A DNA stretch of 64,000 nucleotides from contig NZ_CP014504.1 of the NCBI RefSeq assembly GCF_001590605.1, positions 1-64,000 of the forward strand, in the 5' to 3' direction. The position numbers and the translations under genes are program-made. The DNA is from Pedobacter cryoconitis (GTDB lineage Bacteria; Bacteroidota; Bacteroidia; Sphingobacteriales; Sphingobacteriaceae). The notes under the pieces are model-generated. The model was given only the letters and a program-made list of their open reading frames with translations. It made no database searches and had not been told where the DNA came from. This document shows positions 50,766 through 59,578 of this stretch, in pieces. Every line of letters starts with the position of its first letter. Position 1 is the first letter of the stretch.

Positions 50766-51455
50766 TTAGAAGGATTGTCCGGCAAGCTCTTCTTCGATCT
50801 GATCGAATATGGTCATAAAACCATGTTTGTCCAGCTGTTGCTTAAATTCTTCAAGCTTCAGTGTTAGAATCTCCTGCTGCTTTTCTGCAAATGGATTGAG
50901 CCATAACCGCATACAAATACGGTTCAGTGCATAGGTAATATTTTCAATTTTCTCATAGCTGAACAGATACTCGTTGGAGATGAAATTGTCCAGAAATTGA
51001 GCAAAACGCTGCTGATCTGTTAAGCCTGCATACTTTAAAAAGCCGGTTAAGGATTCGGTATGGGCTCCAGCGAGTTGCTGATAAAAGAGAGCGGTATTTA
51101 CTTTGTTCTGAGTTAAAAGCAGGTGATCAAGGATAAGTTCCAGGCCAATATGTGCTAAAAAAAAAGGCTTTACCGGGCCAGTTTGTAAGGCTGGCAGGAT
51201 CAGTTGTTTGAGTATAGCGGTCTGTTCCTTGAAAAACACGGATGAATGAAATAAACGATCTACTTCCAGGTGTCTTTTCCATCCGCTAAGCAAGGCAGCA
51301 TAGTCAGGTACATCCCTAAAAAGATACTCGTCTTTTTGGGGATTGAGGTTCCAGTCTTTGTCTGCATTTTTAATGAGGTCGGGCAATACTACACCCATCA
51401 CCATATAATCATTGGAGTTTTGCCGTTCAAAATAAAAGTGCGAAAGAAAGTTCAT
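50766..51455 (-). CDS. Acyl carrier protein phosphodiesterase-like protein
   Basis: The 229-residue protein matches the AcpH/ACP phosphodiesterase family, which removes the phosphopantetheine prosthetic group from acyl carrier protein. The start MNFLSHFYFERQN and GVVLPDLIKNADKDW resemble the N-terminal family motif (an NFLAH-type opening followed by a GxxxPD segment). A histidine at position 6 and Asp26 are candidate metal ligands. The gene stands between ligA and tyrS on the minus strand; no operon is evident. Confidence 0.78.
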   Translation of the reverse strand: MNFLSHFYFERQNSNDYMVMGVVLPDLIKNADKDWNLNPQKDEYLFRDVPDYAALLSGWKRHLEVDRLFHSSVFFKEQTAILKQLILPALQTGPVKPFFLAHIGLELILDHLLLTQNKVNTALFYQQLAGAHTESLTGFLKYAGLTDQQRFAQFLDNFISNEYLFSYEKIENITYALNRICMRLWLNPFAEKQQEILTLKLEEFKQQLDKHGFMTIFDQIEEELAGQSF

Positions 51456-51583
51456 CTTTTTAAAAATAGGGATTTTTTAATAAGAGAGCCGGGGAAATAG
51501 CCCAAATAGCCCATAATTATTTATACCTGACAAGAATCTGTCCAAGATCAGCTTTTATCGGCTGCTAAGTTTAAACGGTTTCT

Positions 51584-51591
51584 TATCTTTG
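51584..51591 (+). promoter_or_regulatory. -7 promoter element for tyrS
   Basis: TATCTTTG matches TAnnTTTG and lies 16 nt before the tyrS ATG. A leader of only about ten nucleotides is implied. No clear -33 element was identified. Confidence 0.55.
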
Positions 51592-51607
51592 CCGAAATTA
51601 TAAAGCG

Positions 51608-52894
51608 ATGACCAATTTTGTTGACGAATTAAGATGGAGAGGCATGTTACATGATATCATGCCCAATGCAGAAGATAAATTAAATGAAGGCATGTGCTCA
51701 GGATATATAGGTTTTGATCCTACGGCTGATTCGTTACATGTTGGTCACCTGACACAGATTATGACATTAATCCACTTTCAACGCGCTGGGCATAAGCCTT
51801 ATGCATTGGTTGGTGGTGCTACTGGTATGGTTGGAGATCCGTCAGGTAAATCTGAGGAAAGAAACTTACTGACTGAAGAAACATTGGCTCATAATCTGGA
51901 TGGAATTAAAAAACAGCTGAACCAATTCTTAAACTTCAGCGCTGAAGGTAATGGTGCTGTGATGGTGAATAATGCCGATTGGTTTAAAGGGTTTAGTTTT
52001 CTTGATTTCATCAGAGATGTAGGTAAACACATCACTGTGAATTACATGATGGCCAAAGACAGCGTAAAAAAACGTTTAGAAGGTGATACTGGTATGTCCT
52101 TTACGGAATTCAGTTACCAGCTGATCCAGGGTTATGATTTCTATTACTTATGGAAAAATAATAACTGTACGATCCAGATGGGTGGCTCTGATCAATGGGG
52201 CAATATTGTGACCGGAACAGAATTTATCAGAAGAAAAGACAGAGGGACGGCTTATGGATTGACTACACAACTGATCAAAAAGGCGGACGGTACTAAATTC
52301 GGAAAAACGGAAAGCGGCGCGATCTGGTTAGATCCTGAGAAAACTTCTCCTTATAAATATTACCAGTTCTGGTTGAATGCGACAGATTCGGATGCCAGGT
52401 CATGGATACGTATCTTCACTTTGCTGACGCAGCAAGAATTGGAGAAATTGGAAGCAGAGCATGATGCAGCACCTCATTTAAGAATTTTGCAGAAAGCATT
52501 GGCTACTGATATTACCGTCAGAACACACTCGGAAGCTGCTTTAGAAACAGCGATAAAAACTTCAGAATTCTTGTTCGGTAATGGTTCTTTGTCCTTTTTA
52601 GAGCGCCTGAGCCCTGCGCATATCCTGGAGATATTTGAAGGTGTGGCTCAGTTTGTAATTAGCCGTGAAGAATTAGCGTCAGGTATTGATGTAGCTACTT
52701 TACTGGCAGAAAAAACGACAGTATTCCCATCTAAAGGAGAAGTGAAGAAAACTATCCAGGGTGGTGGATTGAGTATTAACAAAGAAAAAGTAGCAGAGGT
52801 TACTGCCAGTTATACGGTCAGCAACCTGATCAATGATAAATATATTATCGTTCAGAAAGGTAAAAAGAACTATTTCCTGTTAATTGCGGAATAG
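51608..52894 (+). CDS. tyrS: Tyrosyl-tRNA synthetase
   Basis: TyrRS charges tRNA-Tyr. The 428-residue protein is a class I synthetase with the HIGH-type motif HVGH at 44-47 and the KMSKS-type motif KFGKT at 230-234. GSDQWGNIVTG near 194 contributes to the tyrosine site. An S4 domain ends the protein (KGEVKKTIQGGGLSINKEK at about 378). Its stop is 1 nt from the stop of the convergent LuxE-like gene. Confidence 0.97.
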   Translation: MTNFVDELRWRGMLHDIMPNAEDKLNEGMCSGYIGFDPTADSLHVGHLTQIMTLIHFQRAGHKPYALVGGATGMVGDPSGKSEERNLLTEETLAHNLDGIKKQLNQFLNFSAEGNGAVMVNNADWFKGFSFLDFIRDVGKHITVNYMMAKDSVKKRLEGDTGMSFTEFSYQLIQGYDFYYLWKNNNCTIQMGGSDQWGNIVTGTEFIRRKDRGTAYGLTTQLIKKADGTKFGKTESGAIWLDPEKTSPYKYYQFWLNATDSDARSWIRIFTLLTQQELEKLEAEHDAAPHLRILQKALATDITVRTHSEAALETAIKTSEFLFGNGSLSFLERLSPAHILEIFEGVAQFVISREELASGIDVATLLAEKTTVFPSKGEVKKTIQGGGLSINKEKVAEVTASYTVSNLINDKYIIVQKGKKNYFLLIAE

Positions 52895-52895
52895 T

Positions 52896-53894
52896 TTACT
52901 GAACCAAAAGGTTACAACCTCTGATGTCTGCATTGTCAAAACGGCCAAGTACTTCAAAGGAACCGCCAGGCAATAACCGGCCCAGATCTTGCGTAGCGAT
53001 GAACGAGCAGGAGTTGATATTGGCAAGATCAATAATGTTGATGCCTCCTGTCTGATTAGAATTGAGGAGTGTTAGGGGATCATTTGTATCCCTTAGCACA
53101 ATCTTCATCCAGTTTGGACAATCAAATACACCTTCTCCCGAAGAATAAGCTTGTGAAAGCAGTTCAGTCATACCATACTCACTATGGATGGCATTCACTC
53201 CAAATCCACTTTTTAATACTTCGTGTAGTTCTTCTCTGACCATTTCTTTCCTTTTTCCTTTCATACCGCCTGTTTCCATCACGATTAATTCGGGAAAGTT
53301 TAATTGATAGGCTTCAAGAAAATCGAGCAGGGCATAGGTAACGCCAATTAACAGCGTTGGCTGACCTGCCTTTTTTAAGGCAGTTAACTTTTGGAAGAGT
53401 TCTTCGTGGTTATGTAAAAAATAACCGCTATCGGGATGTTTGCTTTGATTCAGCAATGCATCAATCATATAGATCAGCGAAGAACCATCTCTTTCCAGGT
53501 ACGAAGGAAGCAAAGCCAGCAGACAAGTGTTTGCTACCTGGCCATAGAACTGTTCAAATGCTTTATTAAAGCTCTCTTCATATACGCCTAAATCAGTCAC
53601 GAAATGTCTACTCTGTATCATGCCTGTAGTTCCGGAGCTGCTGAAAATAATTTCCTCCGGATCAGTATTACTGACTACCCGGTGGCTTTTAAAAAAGCTG
53701 ATTGGCAGATACGGGATATCAGCAACCTGGGTGATCTGTTCAGGTTTGATATTCAGGTGCGTGATAAACTGATGATAGGGTACACAAAACTCCGCCTGGT
53801 GTTTGAACACGGCCAGCGCAGTTTCATTAAACTGTTGTTCGTCGCGGATAGAAAATATTTGAGGAATTAAAGCTTTCACGCCGCAAAAATACAT
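52896..53894 (-). CDS. LuxE-like acyl-protein synthetase/acyl-activating protein
   Basis: A 332-residue protein resembling the LuxE/ACYLS family, which activates fatty acids with ATP and transfers them to a thiol. The AMP-binding loop FSSSGTTGMIQSRH lies near residue 84, and YGMTELLSQAYSSGEGVF near 238 matches the C-terminal half. The start is uncertain: ATG at 53894 gives MYFCGVKALIPQ, but the GTG at 53879 (MKALIPQIF) looks more like a typical family start. A TAnnTTTG-like element at 53884-53891 overlaps this region. It follows a small membrane protein by 21 nt. No other lux genes are near, so bioluminescence is not implied. Confidence 0.78.
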   Translation of the reverse strand: MYFCGVKALIPQIFSIRDEQQFNETALAVFKHQAEFCVPYHQFITHLNIKPEQITQVADIPYLPISFFKSHRVVSNTDPEEIIFSSSGTTGMIQSRHFVTDLGVYEESFNKAFEQFYGQVANTCLLALLPSYLERDGSSLIYMIDALLNQSKHPDSGYFLHNHEELFQKLTALKKAGQPTLLIGVTYALLDFLEAYQLNFPELIVMETGGMKGKRKEMVREELHEVLKSGFGVNAIHSEYGMTELLSQAYSSGEGVFDCPNWMKIVLRDTNDPLTLLNSNQTGGINIIDLANINSCSFIATQDLGRLLPGGSFEVLGRFDNADIRGCNLLVQ

Positions 53895-53915
53895 AAACAG
53901 ATCATTAGATAAATT

Positions 53916-54266
53916 TTATGCGGTCGTTTTTTTAACCAGTACTGCTTTTCTGAACTGGTAACCACAGTAACCGCTTACCGCAGCTACAAAACCACCTAAC
54001 AATGCTGAAACTAACAGCACTAACCACCAGGCATGAAGGCCAAACATCTCTGCCACGCGCGAAACCAGCAGGTTATGATTCGGCAGGCTCTGATATAAAG
54101 CGACGCCTGTCCATAATAGTGCAATTGCAAAGAAGGGTTGCCACAATGATAATTTTGCTGTTTTACCAATTAATCCGCAGGTAGCAAAGGAAAGGATGAC
54201 AATGATCCACCAGGGTAAAATCATTTGTAATAAAAAAGAAGCGATAAGTATAACGAGAAAGACCAT
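53916..54266 (-). CDS. Small hypothetical membrane protein
   Basis: A 116-residue protein with about four hydrophobic segments (about 2-17, 19-35, 42-60, 78-99) and a positively charged C-terminus (FRKAVLVKKTTA), which suggests a cytoplasmic end. No motif was recognised. It lies 3 nt after the penicillin acylase gene and 21 nt before the LuxE-like gene, so all three appear to be one transcript. Confidence 0.75.
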   Translation of the reverse strand: MVFLVILIASFLLQMILPWWIIVILSFATCGLIGKTAKLSLWQPFFAIALLWTGVALYQSLPNHNLLVSRVAEMFGLHAWWLVLLVSALLGGFVAAVSGYCGYQFRKAVLVKKTTA

Positions 54267-54269
54267 GTG

Positions 54270-56708
54270 CTATTTTTTAGAAATTTTTAAACGAGAAAGA
54301 ACTTTGCCCTGCTTATCTTCAGCTGATTGCATCAGATAGAGGTCATATAATTTACCATCTGCCCAGGTATTGAGCATGTCATCATAGAAAAAACTACCCG
54401 GATTACCAGATTGTCCACCTGGATATACACCGTGACCTTTGGGAGTTTTTCCAAGCTCAACGATCATCCTCCACGAAGGGCCATTTTTTTCACTCAAAGC
54501 ATTAATTGTACTTTTTGCTCCTCCGATCATGAGTGTTTCCGAGCCCATTCCCGGTATGTTGGCTAAATGAGGTACATGGGTCTGTTTCACATTGGCCCAT
54601 TGCCATCTTTTACCGATCGGCCCGTATTTTCTTTCCAGGCTATCACAGGTATATTTGAAAGCTTCATTAACCAGGTCATTCAGGGTTTCCTTTTGTGGGG
54701 TATTGACGTTATCGAACCATTTTGAACCCGGATCTTTTAAAATCAATTCTACAGTCCGGTCTTGGGATGGATAGCGCATGGGTATGGAGGCAATCGTAAA
54801 TTCGTCATCCCAAATGTCAACAAATAAACGTTTAGTCCACATATCGAAAATACTTCCCCCGATTGCTTTTGCTGAAAAGAACTTATCCCATTTTGTGGTG
54901 ATCTTCAATGCTTCTTTTTGTGTTGCATTGAGTTTTGCCGGGTCAATTTTTGAAAGCAGTGTTGGCAGCAGGTCCTGTGCCAGAATACTGTAACTGTCAC
55001 TTTGCATGATCCGGATACTATCGGCAGTTGCTTTTGTCATTACTTTTAGCCTGTCATTAATTCTCTTGCCGCGGTCATAGGAACCAAATACCCAATTGAT
55101 GTAATAGGGGTAGGTCGGATCTGTAGAGGACTGATTTGCTGAGCTTACAAAGTTTCTTTCCGGATTTTTAACCGTAGGGTTCTGTGCATAAGGTATCCAT
55201 CCCTGCCAGTCATTTTTAGGATCAGATCCATCGAGTATAAACTTGCCCTGATCTTTCCATTTCAAAGGAAATTTTCCATTTGCTGTAATGGCAATATCAT
55301 TCGCAGAAGAAGCAAAAATAAAGTTTTGGGCAGGTGCTGTATAGTAAGTGAGTGCTTTCCGGTAGTCATTGTAGTTTTTACCTCTGTTCAGTAAATAGAA
55401 AGTCATCAACTCATTGGATTTATCATGAGCGATCCAGCGCAATGCATTACCTGTAGGCACATTGTTGGCCATACTGAACTTTTCTGGTTTCTGGAAATAA
55501 ACAACTGGCCCATGGTGGGTATAAAAAACGGTATCTATTTCATTTTTAGCACCTCTGATTTTTATCGTTTCCAATCTTACGGTAGTGTTTTTCCACGCGT
55601 TATTATATTTATACTGTTTGTGCGTTTCATCTTTGAATTTGATCTGATAGAAATCCAGTACATCTGCGGCAACATTGGTTACGCCCCATGCGATATCTTT
55701 ATTGAAACCGATTGTGATACCTGGAGCGCCCGGAAGCGATACCCCATAGGCATTAAGGCCAGGTGCATTTAATTGGATCTGGTACCAGATGGAAGGTAAT
55801 GTCAAATTCAGGTGTGGGTCATTGGCAAGAATAGGATATCCTGAAGCTGTTTTTGCACCAGAAAGTGCCCAGTTATTGCTGCCAATTCCATCTTCCAGTA
55901 CCTTGGTTTTTACTTTTCCTGTGGTCGCCTCATTGAAAATGGCAGGAGCTTGCGGAACCTGCAGGGGTTTGAAATCCCACTTTGTACCTACGGGGATAAT
56001 CGGATCTTCACGGAAGGGGTAATCAGGGAATAAATCAGCAGTTACTTCGGGGCCATATTTTTTCATGATGTTGCTCATGTAAAATTCATCTGACCCCATA
56101 GCCAGGACTGCAGACATTTGTTTAAGCAGCAAGGCGCATTTAAGCGGTGTCCAGTCTTCGGGTGTAAAATCCAGGATCTTATATTCTAAAGGAAGTTGTG
56201 CAGTGGAAAGTGAGTGTATATAGTCGTTGATCCCAGCGGTATAAGCATCAATCATAATTTTTGATTTCGGGTTTTCCATCATTCCTTTTAAAGAATTTTC
56301 GGCTCCGTAAACCATGCCCATCCGGCGTTGGTACCTATCGACTTCAATTGCTTTAGCGCCTACTACTTCAGAGAGCCTGCCGGCTGCAAAGCGTGTCTGG
56401 AAATCCATCTGCCATAAACGGTTCATTGCCGTGATATATCCTTGCGTATAATAAACATCATGGTCATTTTTAGCAAAGATATGAGGGATCATACGGTCAT
56501 CGAATACGACCTCCACAGCATCTTTAGTCCCTTTAAGACGAATTGCACTATTTTTTGCAACAGTCATCTTTTCTGCATTCTGCCAGAAACCAGTAAAGGG
56601 ATTAAGGAATTTTAAAAGTGGGGGCAGGGGACCAAATTTGGTGTTTAACACAAAGGCTAGCAGTATAGGTATAATAACGCAAATGAATGCTTTAAATTTG
56701 TTCTTCAT
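54270..56708 (-). CDS. Penicillin acylase family amidase (Ntn hydrolase)
   Basis: The 812-residue protein belongs to the self-processing penicillin/acyl-homoserine-lactone acylase family, which hydrolyses amide bonds of acyl groups. A membrane anchor or signal covers about 5-22. The precursor is predicted to cleave before Ser277 (GIGSNNWALSG), exposing the N-terminal nucleophile of the beta chain. Conserved GFNKDIAWGVTNVAADVLDFY near 326 lines the substrate site. Substrate cannot be read from sequence. It heads a three-gene operon with a membrane protein and a LuxE-like enzyme. Confidence 0.9.
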   Translation of the reverse strand: MKNKFKAFICVIIPILLAFVLNTKFGPLPPLLKFLNPFTGFWQNAEKMTVAKNSAIRLKGTKDAVEVVFDDRMIPHIFAKNDHDVYYTQGYITAMNRLWQMDFQTRFAAGRLSEVVGAKAIEVDRYQRRMGMVYGAENSLKGMMENPKSKIMIDAYTAGINDYIHSLSTAQLPLEYKILDFTPEDWTPLKCALLLKQMSAVLAMGSDEFYMSNIMKKYGPEVTADLFPDYPFREDPIIPVGTKWDFKPLQVPQAPAIFNEATTGKVKTKVLEDGIGSNNWALSGAKTASGYPILANDPHLNLTLPSIWYQIQLNAPGLNAYGVSLPGAPGITIGFNKDIAWGVTNVAADVLDFYQIKFKDETHKQYKYNNAWKNTTVRLETIKIRGAKNEIDTVFYTHHGPVVYFQKPEKFSMANNVPTGNALRWIAHDKSNELMTFYLLNRGKNYNDYRKALTYYTAPAQNFIFASSANDIAITANGKFPLKWKDQGKFILDGSDPKNDWQGWIPYAQNPTVKNPERNFVSSANQSSTDPTYPYYINWVFGSYDRGKRINDRLKVMTKATADSIRIMQSDSYSILAQDLLPTLLSKIDPAKLNATQKEALKITTKWDKFFSAKAIGGSIFDMWTKRLFVDIWDDEFTIASIPMRYPSQDRTVELILKDPGSKWFDNVNTPQKETLNDLVNEAFKYTCDSLERKYGPIGKRWQWANVKQTHVPHLANIPGMGSETLMIGGAKSTINALSEKNGPSWRMIVELGKTPKGHGVYPGGQSGNPGSFFYDDMLNTWADGKLYDLYLMQSAEDKQGKVLSRLKISKK

Positions 56709-56992
56709 ATTTGATTGAATTACCGGTTATAGAGTTTGGTATCCTATGGCAATTTAATATAAAACTGGATTGATTGCTAATCTTAATCTTCTTTGTGATT
56801 TTCAGCTGAAGATGGTTGCTGGTTTGTTCAATAAAAGGCTAAATAGATTCAGCTAACGCTATTTTGATCTGGATGTGTGAAATTTCTGTTAGAATTATAT
56901 CTGAAAAATCTTGTGTTTTGGCATAATAATTAACACTTTAGCTAGGTCAATCAGACATTTTATACATACAAACAGATTACGGAAACCTTTTT
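56709..56992. other. Divergent intergenic region, no recognised feature
   Basis: These 284 nt lie between the divergent starts of the acylase and glucosidase genes. I found no TAnnTTTG element, no long inverted repeat and no credible short ORF. Confidence 0.5.
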
Positions 56993-59467
56993 ATGGAAGA
57001 ATTCGAAGAGCAAGGAAACGAAATAACGGACAACGAAAATATCAAGGAAATCGTTGAATCCACTATTCAACATTTAAACAATCCTGTATTAGCTTTAAAA
57101 CCGATAGTTAAGAAATATCTTACCAGAGTTCAGGAAGTTCGTCAGGATGGGAATAAATTTTTCTTCTCAGACGGAGAAGCCAGTGTAGAGGTAAGAGTAG
57201 TGAGTAATGAAATTATACGGGTCAGGCTTGCACCACACAGTGTTTTTCTGGAAGATTTCTCTTATGCTGTTCCAGTTGTAGATCAGAAAGTAAGTACTTT
57301 CAGGTTAGATGATGAAGAAGATTATTATGCAATTGCAACCAATACGGTGACTTGTAAAATCAGGAAAGAAGATTTTCATATTTCGTTTACGGAGAACCTG
57401 TCCCAGTTAGTGATGAGTGAAGACGCCTCTCCGATGCACTGGGAAGAAAATGCAGATTTTGGTGGTTATTATGTTTTTGCAACTAAAAAGTGTTTTCCGG
57501 AAGAGAACTTTTTCGGCCTTGGTGATAAATCGGGAAATATGAACCTGCGGGGCCGTCATTTTCAAAACTGGAATACTGATGCTTATTCTTTTGGGTGGGA
57601 TCAGGATCCTTTATACAGAACAATCCCGTTTTATACAGGTGTACATCAAAAATCTGCTTACGGTATTTTCTTTGACAATACCTTCCGCTCTTATTTTGAC
57701 TTTGGTAAAGAAGACAATGAGAAGACCAGTTTCTGGTCTGATGGTGGTGAATTACAGTACTATTATATCCACGGGCCACATATGATGGATGTGGTAAAAC
57801 GTTATCAGACTTTGACTGGAACACATCCTATGCCGCCTAAATGGGCTTTAGGTTACCATCAGTGCCGCTGGAGTTATTATCCGGAAACGAAGGTAAAAGA
57901 AATTGCAGATGGATTCCGTTCCAGGGATATCCCTTGTGATGCGATTTATTTCGACATTGATTATATGGATGGCTACCGCTGTTTTACCTGGAATAAAAAG
58001 CACTTTCCTGATCCAAGGAAAATGATCAAGGAACTGGCTGACGATGGGTTTAAAACCGTGGTGATGATTGATCCTGGTATTAAGGTCGATGATAATTACT
58101 GGGTTTTTAAAGAAGGAAAAGAGAATAACTATTTCTGCAGAAGGAGTGATGACTATTTTATGGAAGGTCATGTTTGGCCAGGCAGATGCCAGTTCCCTGA
58201 TTTTACGAATCCGGCGGTAAGAGAATGGTGGGGTGGATTATATAAAGAGCTCGTAGATATGGGCGTTGCGGGCGTATGGAATGATATGAATGAGCCAGCG
58301 GTATTCGGTGCAGGAACTTTTCCAAACGATGTACGTCATAATTATGATGGGCACAGAGGTTCACACCGCAAGGCACATAATGTTTACGGGATGCAGATGG
58401 TACGTTCAACTTATGACGGCTTAAAGAAGCTGATGCGCAATAAACGTCCTTTTACAATTACCCGTGCAGGATATGCTGGGATGCAGCGTTATGGTTGCGT
58501 CTGGACAGGTGATAATGTAGCGAGCTGGGAACATTTAAAAATAGGAAATATACAGTGCCAGCGGATGTCCGTTTCGGGAGTCCCTTTTTGCGGAACTGAT
58601 ATCGGAGGATTTAGTGGAGAGCCAGATGGAGAGTTATTTACCAGATGGATTCAGTTAGGCGCATTTTCTCCATTTATGCGGGCACACTCTGCGGGTGATA
58701 CGGCTGAAAGAGAACCATGGAGTTTTGGAGAGCCTTATACAGCGATCAACCGTAAGTTTATTGAGCTGAGATACCGTTTGATGCCTTATCTGTATTCTGT
58801 ATTTTGGGAGCATCACCGTTATGGTTTCCCGATCCTGAGACCTTTGGTGATGTTGGAACAAGAAAATGTGAGCAATCATTTCAGACAGGATGAATTTGCG
58901 TATGGAGATAAAATATTGGTATGCCCGATTTTAGAACAAGGCGCCATTTCAAGAACTGTTTATTTACCAAAAGGACAGTGGTATAATATCTGGACGCATG
59001 AATTACTTGACGGCGGAAATGAACATTTGGTAGATGCACCATTAGAAACCATGCCTATTTTTATTAAAGCGGGGTCAGTTATTCCAGAGTATCCGGTGAT
59101 GCAGTATGTGGGAGAAAAAAATGTGGACGAGGTATTGTTGAATATCTTTTATGCGAACTATGAAGTGAATTCATTTTTCTTTGAAGATCATGGGGACACT
59201 TTTGCATATGAGCAGGATATTTATTCGGAGAAAAAGTTCACGGTTAAAGGAAATGACCGCCGCCTGCTGATTCAGCAGAAACTGGAAGGTTTGTATACGC
59301 CGAATTATGAAACCTATAATTATAACTTAATTGGCATTCCTTTTGGAGTTAAGAAAGTCATCGTAGACGGATTGGAAATTAAAGACTATTTTACTGACGA
59401 TAGAAACTGCTTACGTTTTAAAAGCAATAAAAACTTCTCTGTAATACAAATTCAGGGAGATATATAA
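56993..59467 (+). CDS. Glycoside hydrolase family 31 alpha-glucosidase
   Basis: GH31 enzymes remove glucose or xylose from alpha-linked sugars. The 824-residue protein has the N-terminal beta domain (about 50-270) followed by a TIM barrel. The catalytic nucleophile lies in GVWNDMNEPAVFG, with Asp431, and the acid/base region WTGDNVASWEHL near 504-515 provides the second Asp. No signal peptide is seen, so it is likely cytoplasmic. It precedes glgB by 111 nt, consistent with a role in glycogen or maltodextrin metabolism. Confidence 0.93.
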   Translation: MEEFEEQGNEITDNENIKEIVESTIQHLNNPVLALKPIVKKYLTRVQEVRQDGNKFFFSDGEASVEVRVVSNEIIRVRLAPHSVFLEDFSYAVPVVDQKVSTFRLDDEEDYYAIATNTVTCKIRKEDFHISFTENLSQLVMSEDASPMHWEENADFGGYYVFATKKCFPEENFFGLGDKSGNMNLRGRHFQNWNTDAYSFGWDQDPLYRTIPFYTGVHQKSAYGIFFDNTFRSYFDFGKEDNEKTSFWSDGGELQYYYIHGPHMMDVVKRYQTLTGTHPMPPKWALGYHQCRWSYYPETKVKEIADGFRSRDIPCDAIYFDIDYMDGYRCFTWNKKHFPDPRKMIKELADDGFKTVVMIDPGIKVDDNYWVFKEGKENNYFCRRSDDYFMEGHVWPGRCQFPDFTNPAVREWWGGLYKELVDMGVAGVWNDMNEPAVFGAGTFPNDVRHNYDGHRGSHRKAHNVYGMQMVRSTYDGLKKLMRNKRPFTITRAGYAGMQRYGCVWTGDNVASWEHLKIGNIQCQRMSVSGVPFCGTDIGGFSGEPDGELFTRWIQLGAFSPFMRAHSAGDTAEREPWSFGEPYTAINRKFIELRYRLMPYLYSVFWEHHRYGFPILRPLVMLEQENVSNHFRQDEFAYGDKILVCPILEQGAISRTVYLPKGQWYNIWTHELLDGGNEHLVDAPLETMPIFIKAGSVIPEYPVMQYVGEKNVDEVLLNIFYANYEVNSFFFEDHGDTFAYEQDIYSEKKFTVKGNDRRLLIQQKLEGLYTPNYETYNYNLIGIPFGVKKVIVDGLEIKDYFTDDRNCLRFKSNKNFSVIQIQGDI

Positions 59468-59578
59468 ACCACAGGTTTACACAGACCAGAACAAGCTGCG
59501 TAAACCTGTTTGTTAATGAATAAGAGCGGGCATTTCCCAGAAGGAAGCATTTTGAACTAAATATAATCCCTTAAAATA

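Noticed and set aside
52896..53894. Bioluminescence (lux) operon
   Set aside because: Only a LuxE-like gene is present; luxA, luxB, luxC and luxD are absent, and ACYLS-family proteins are widespread.
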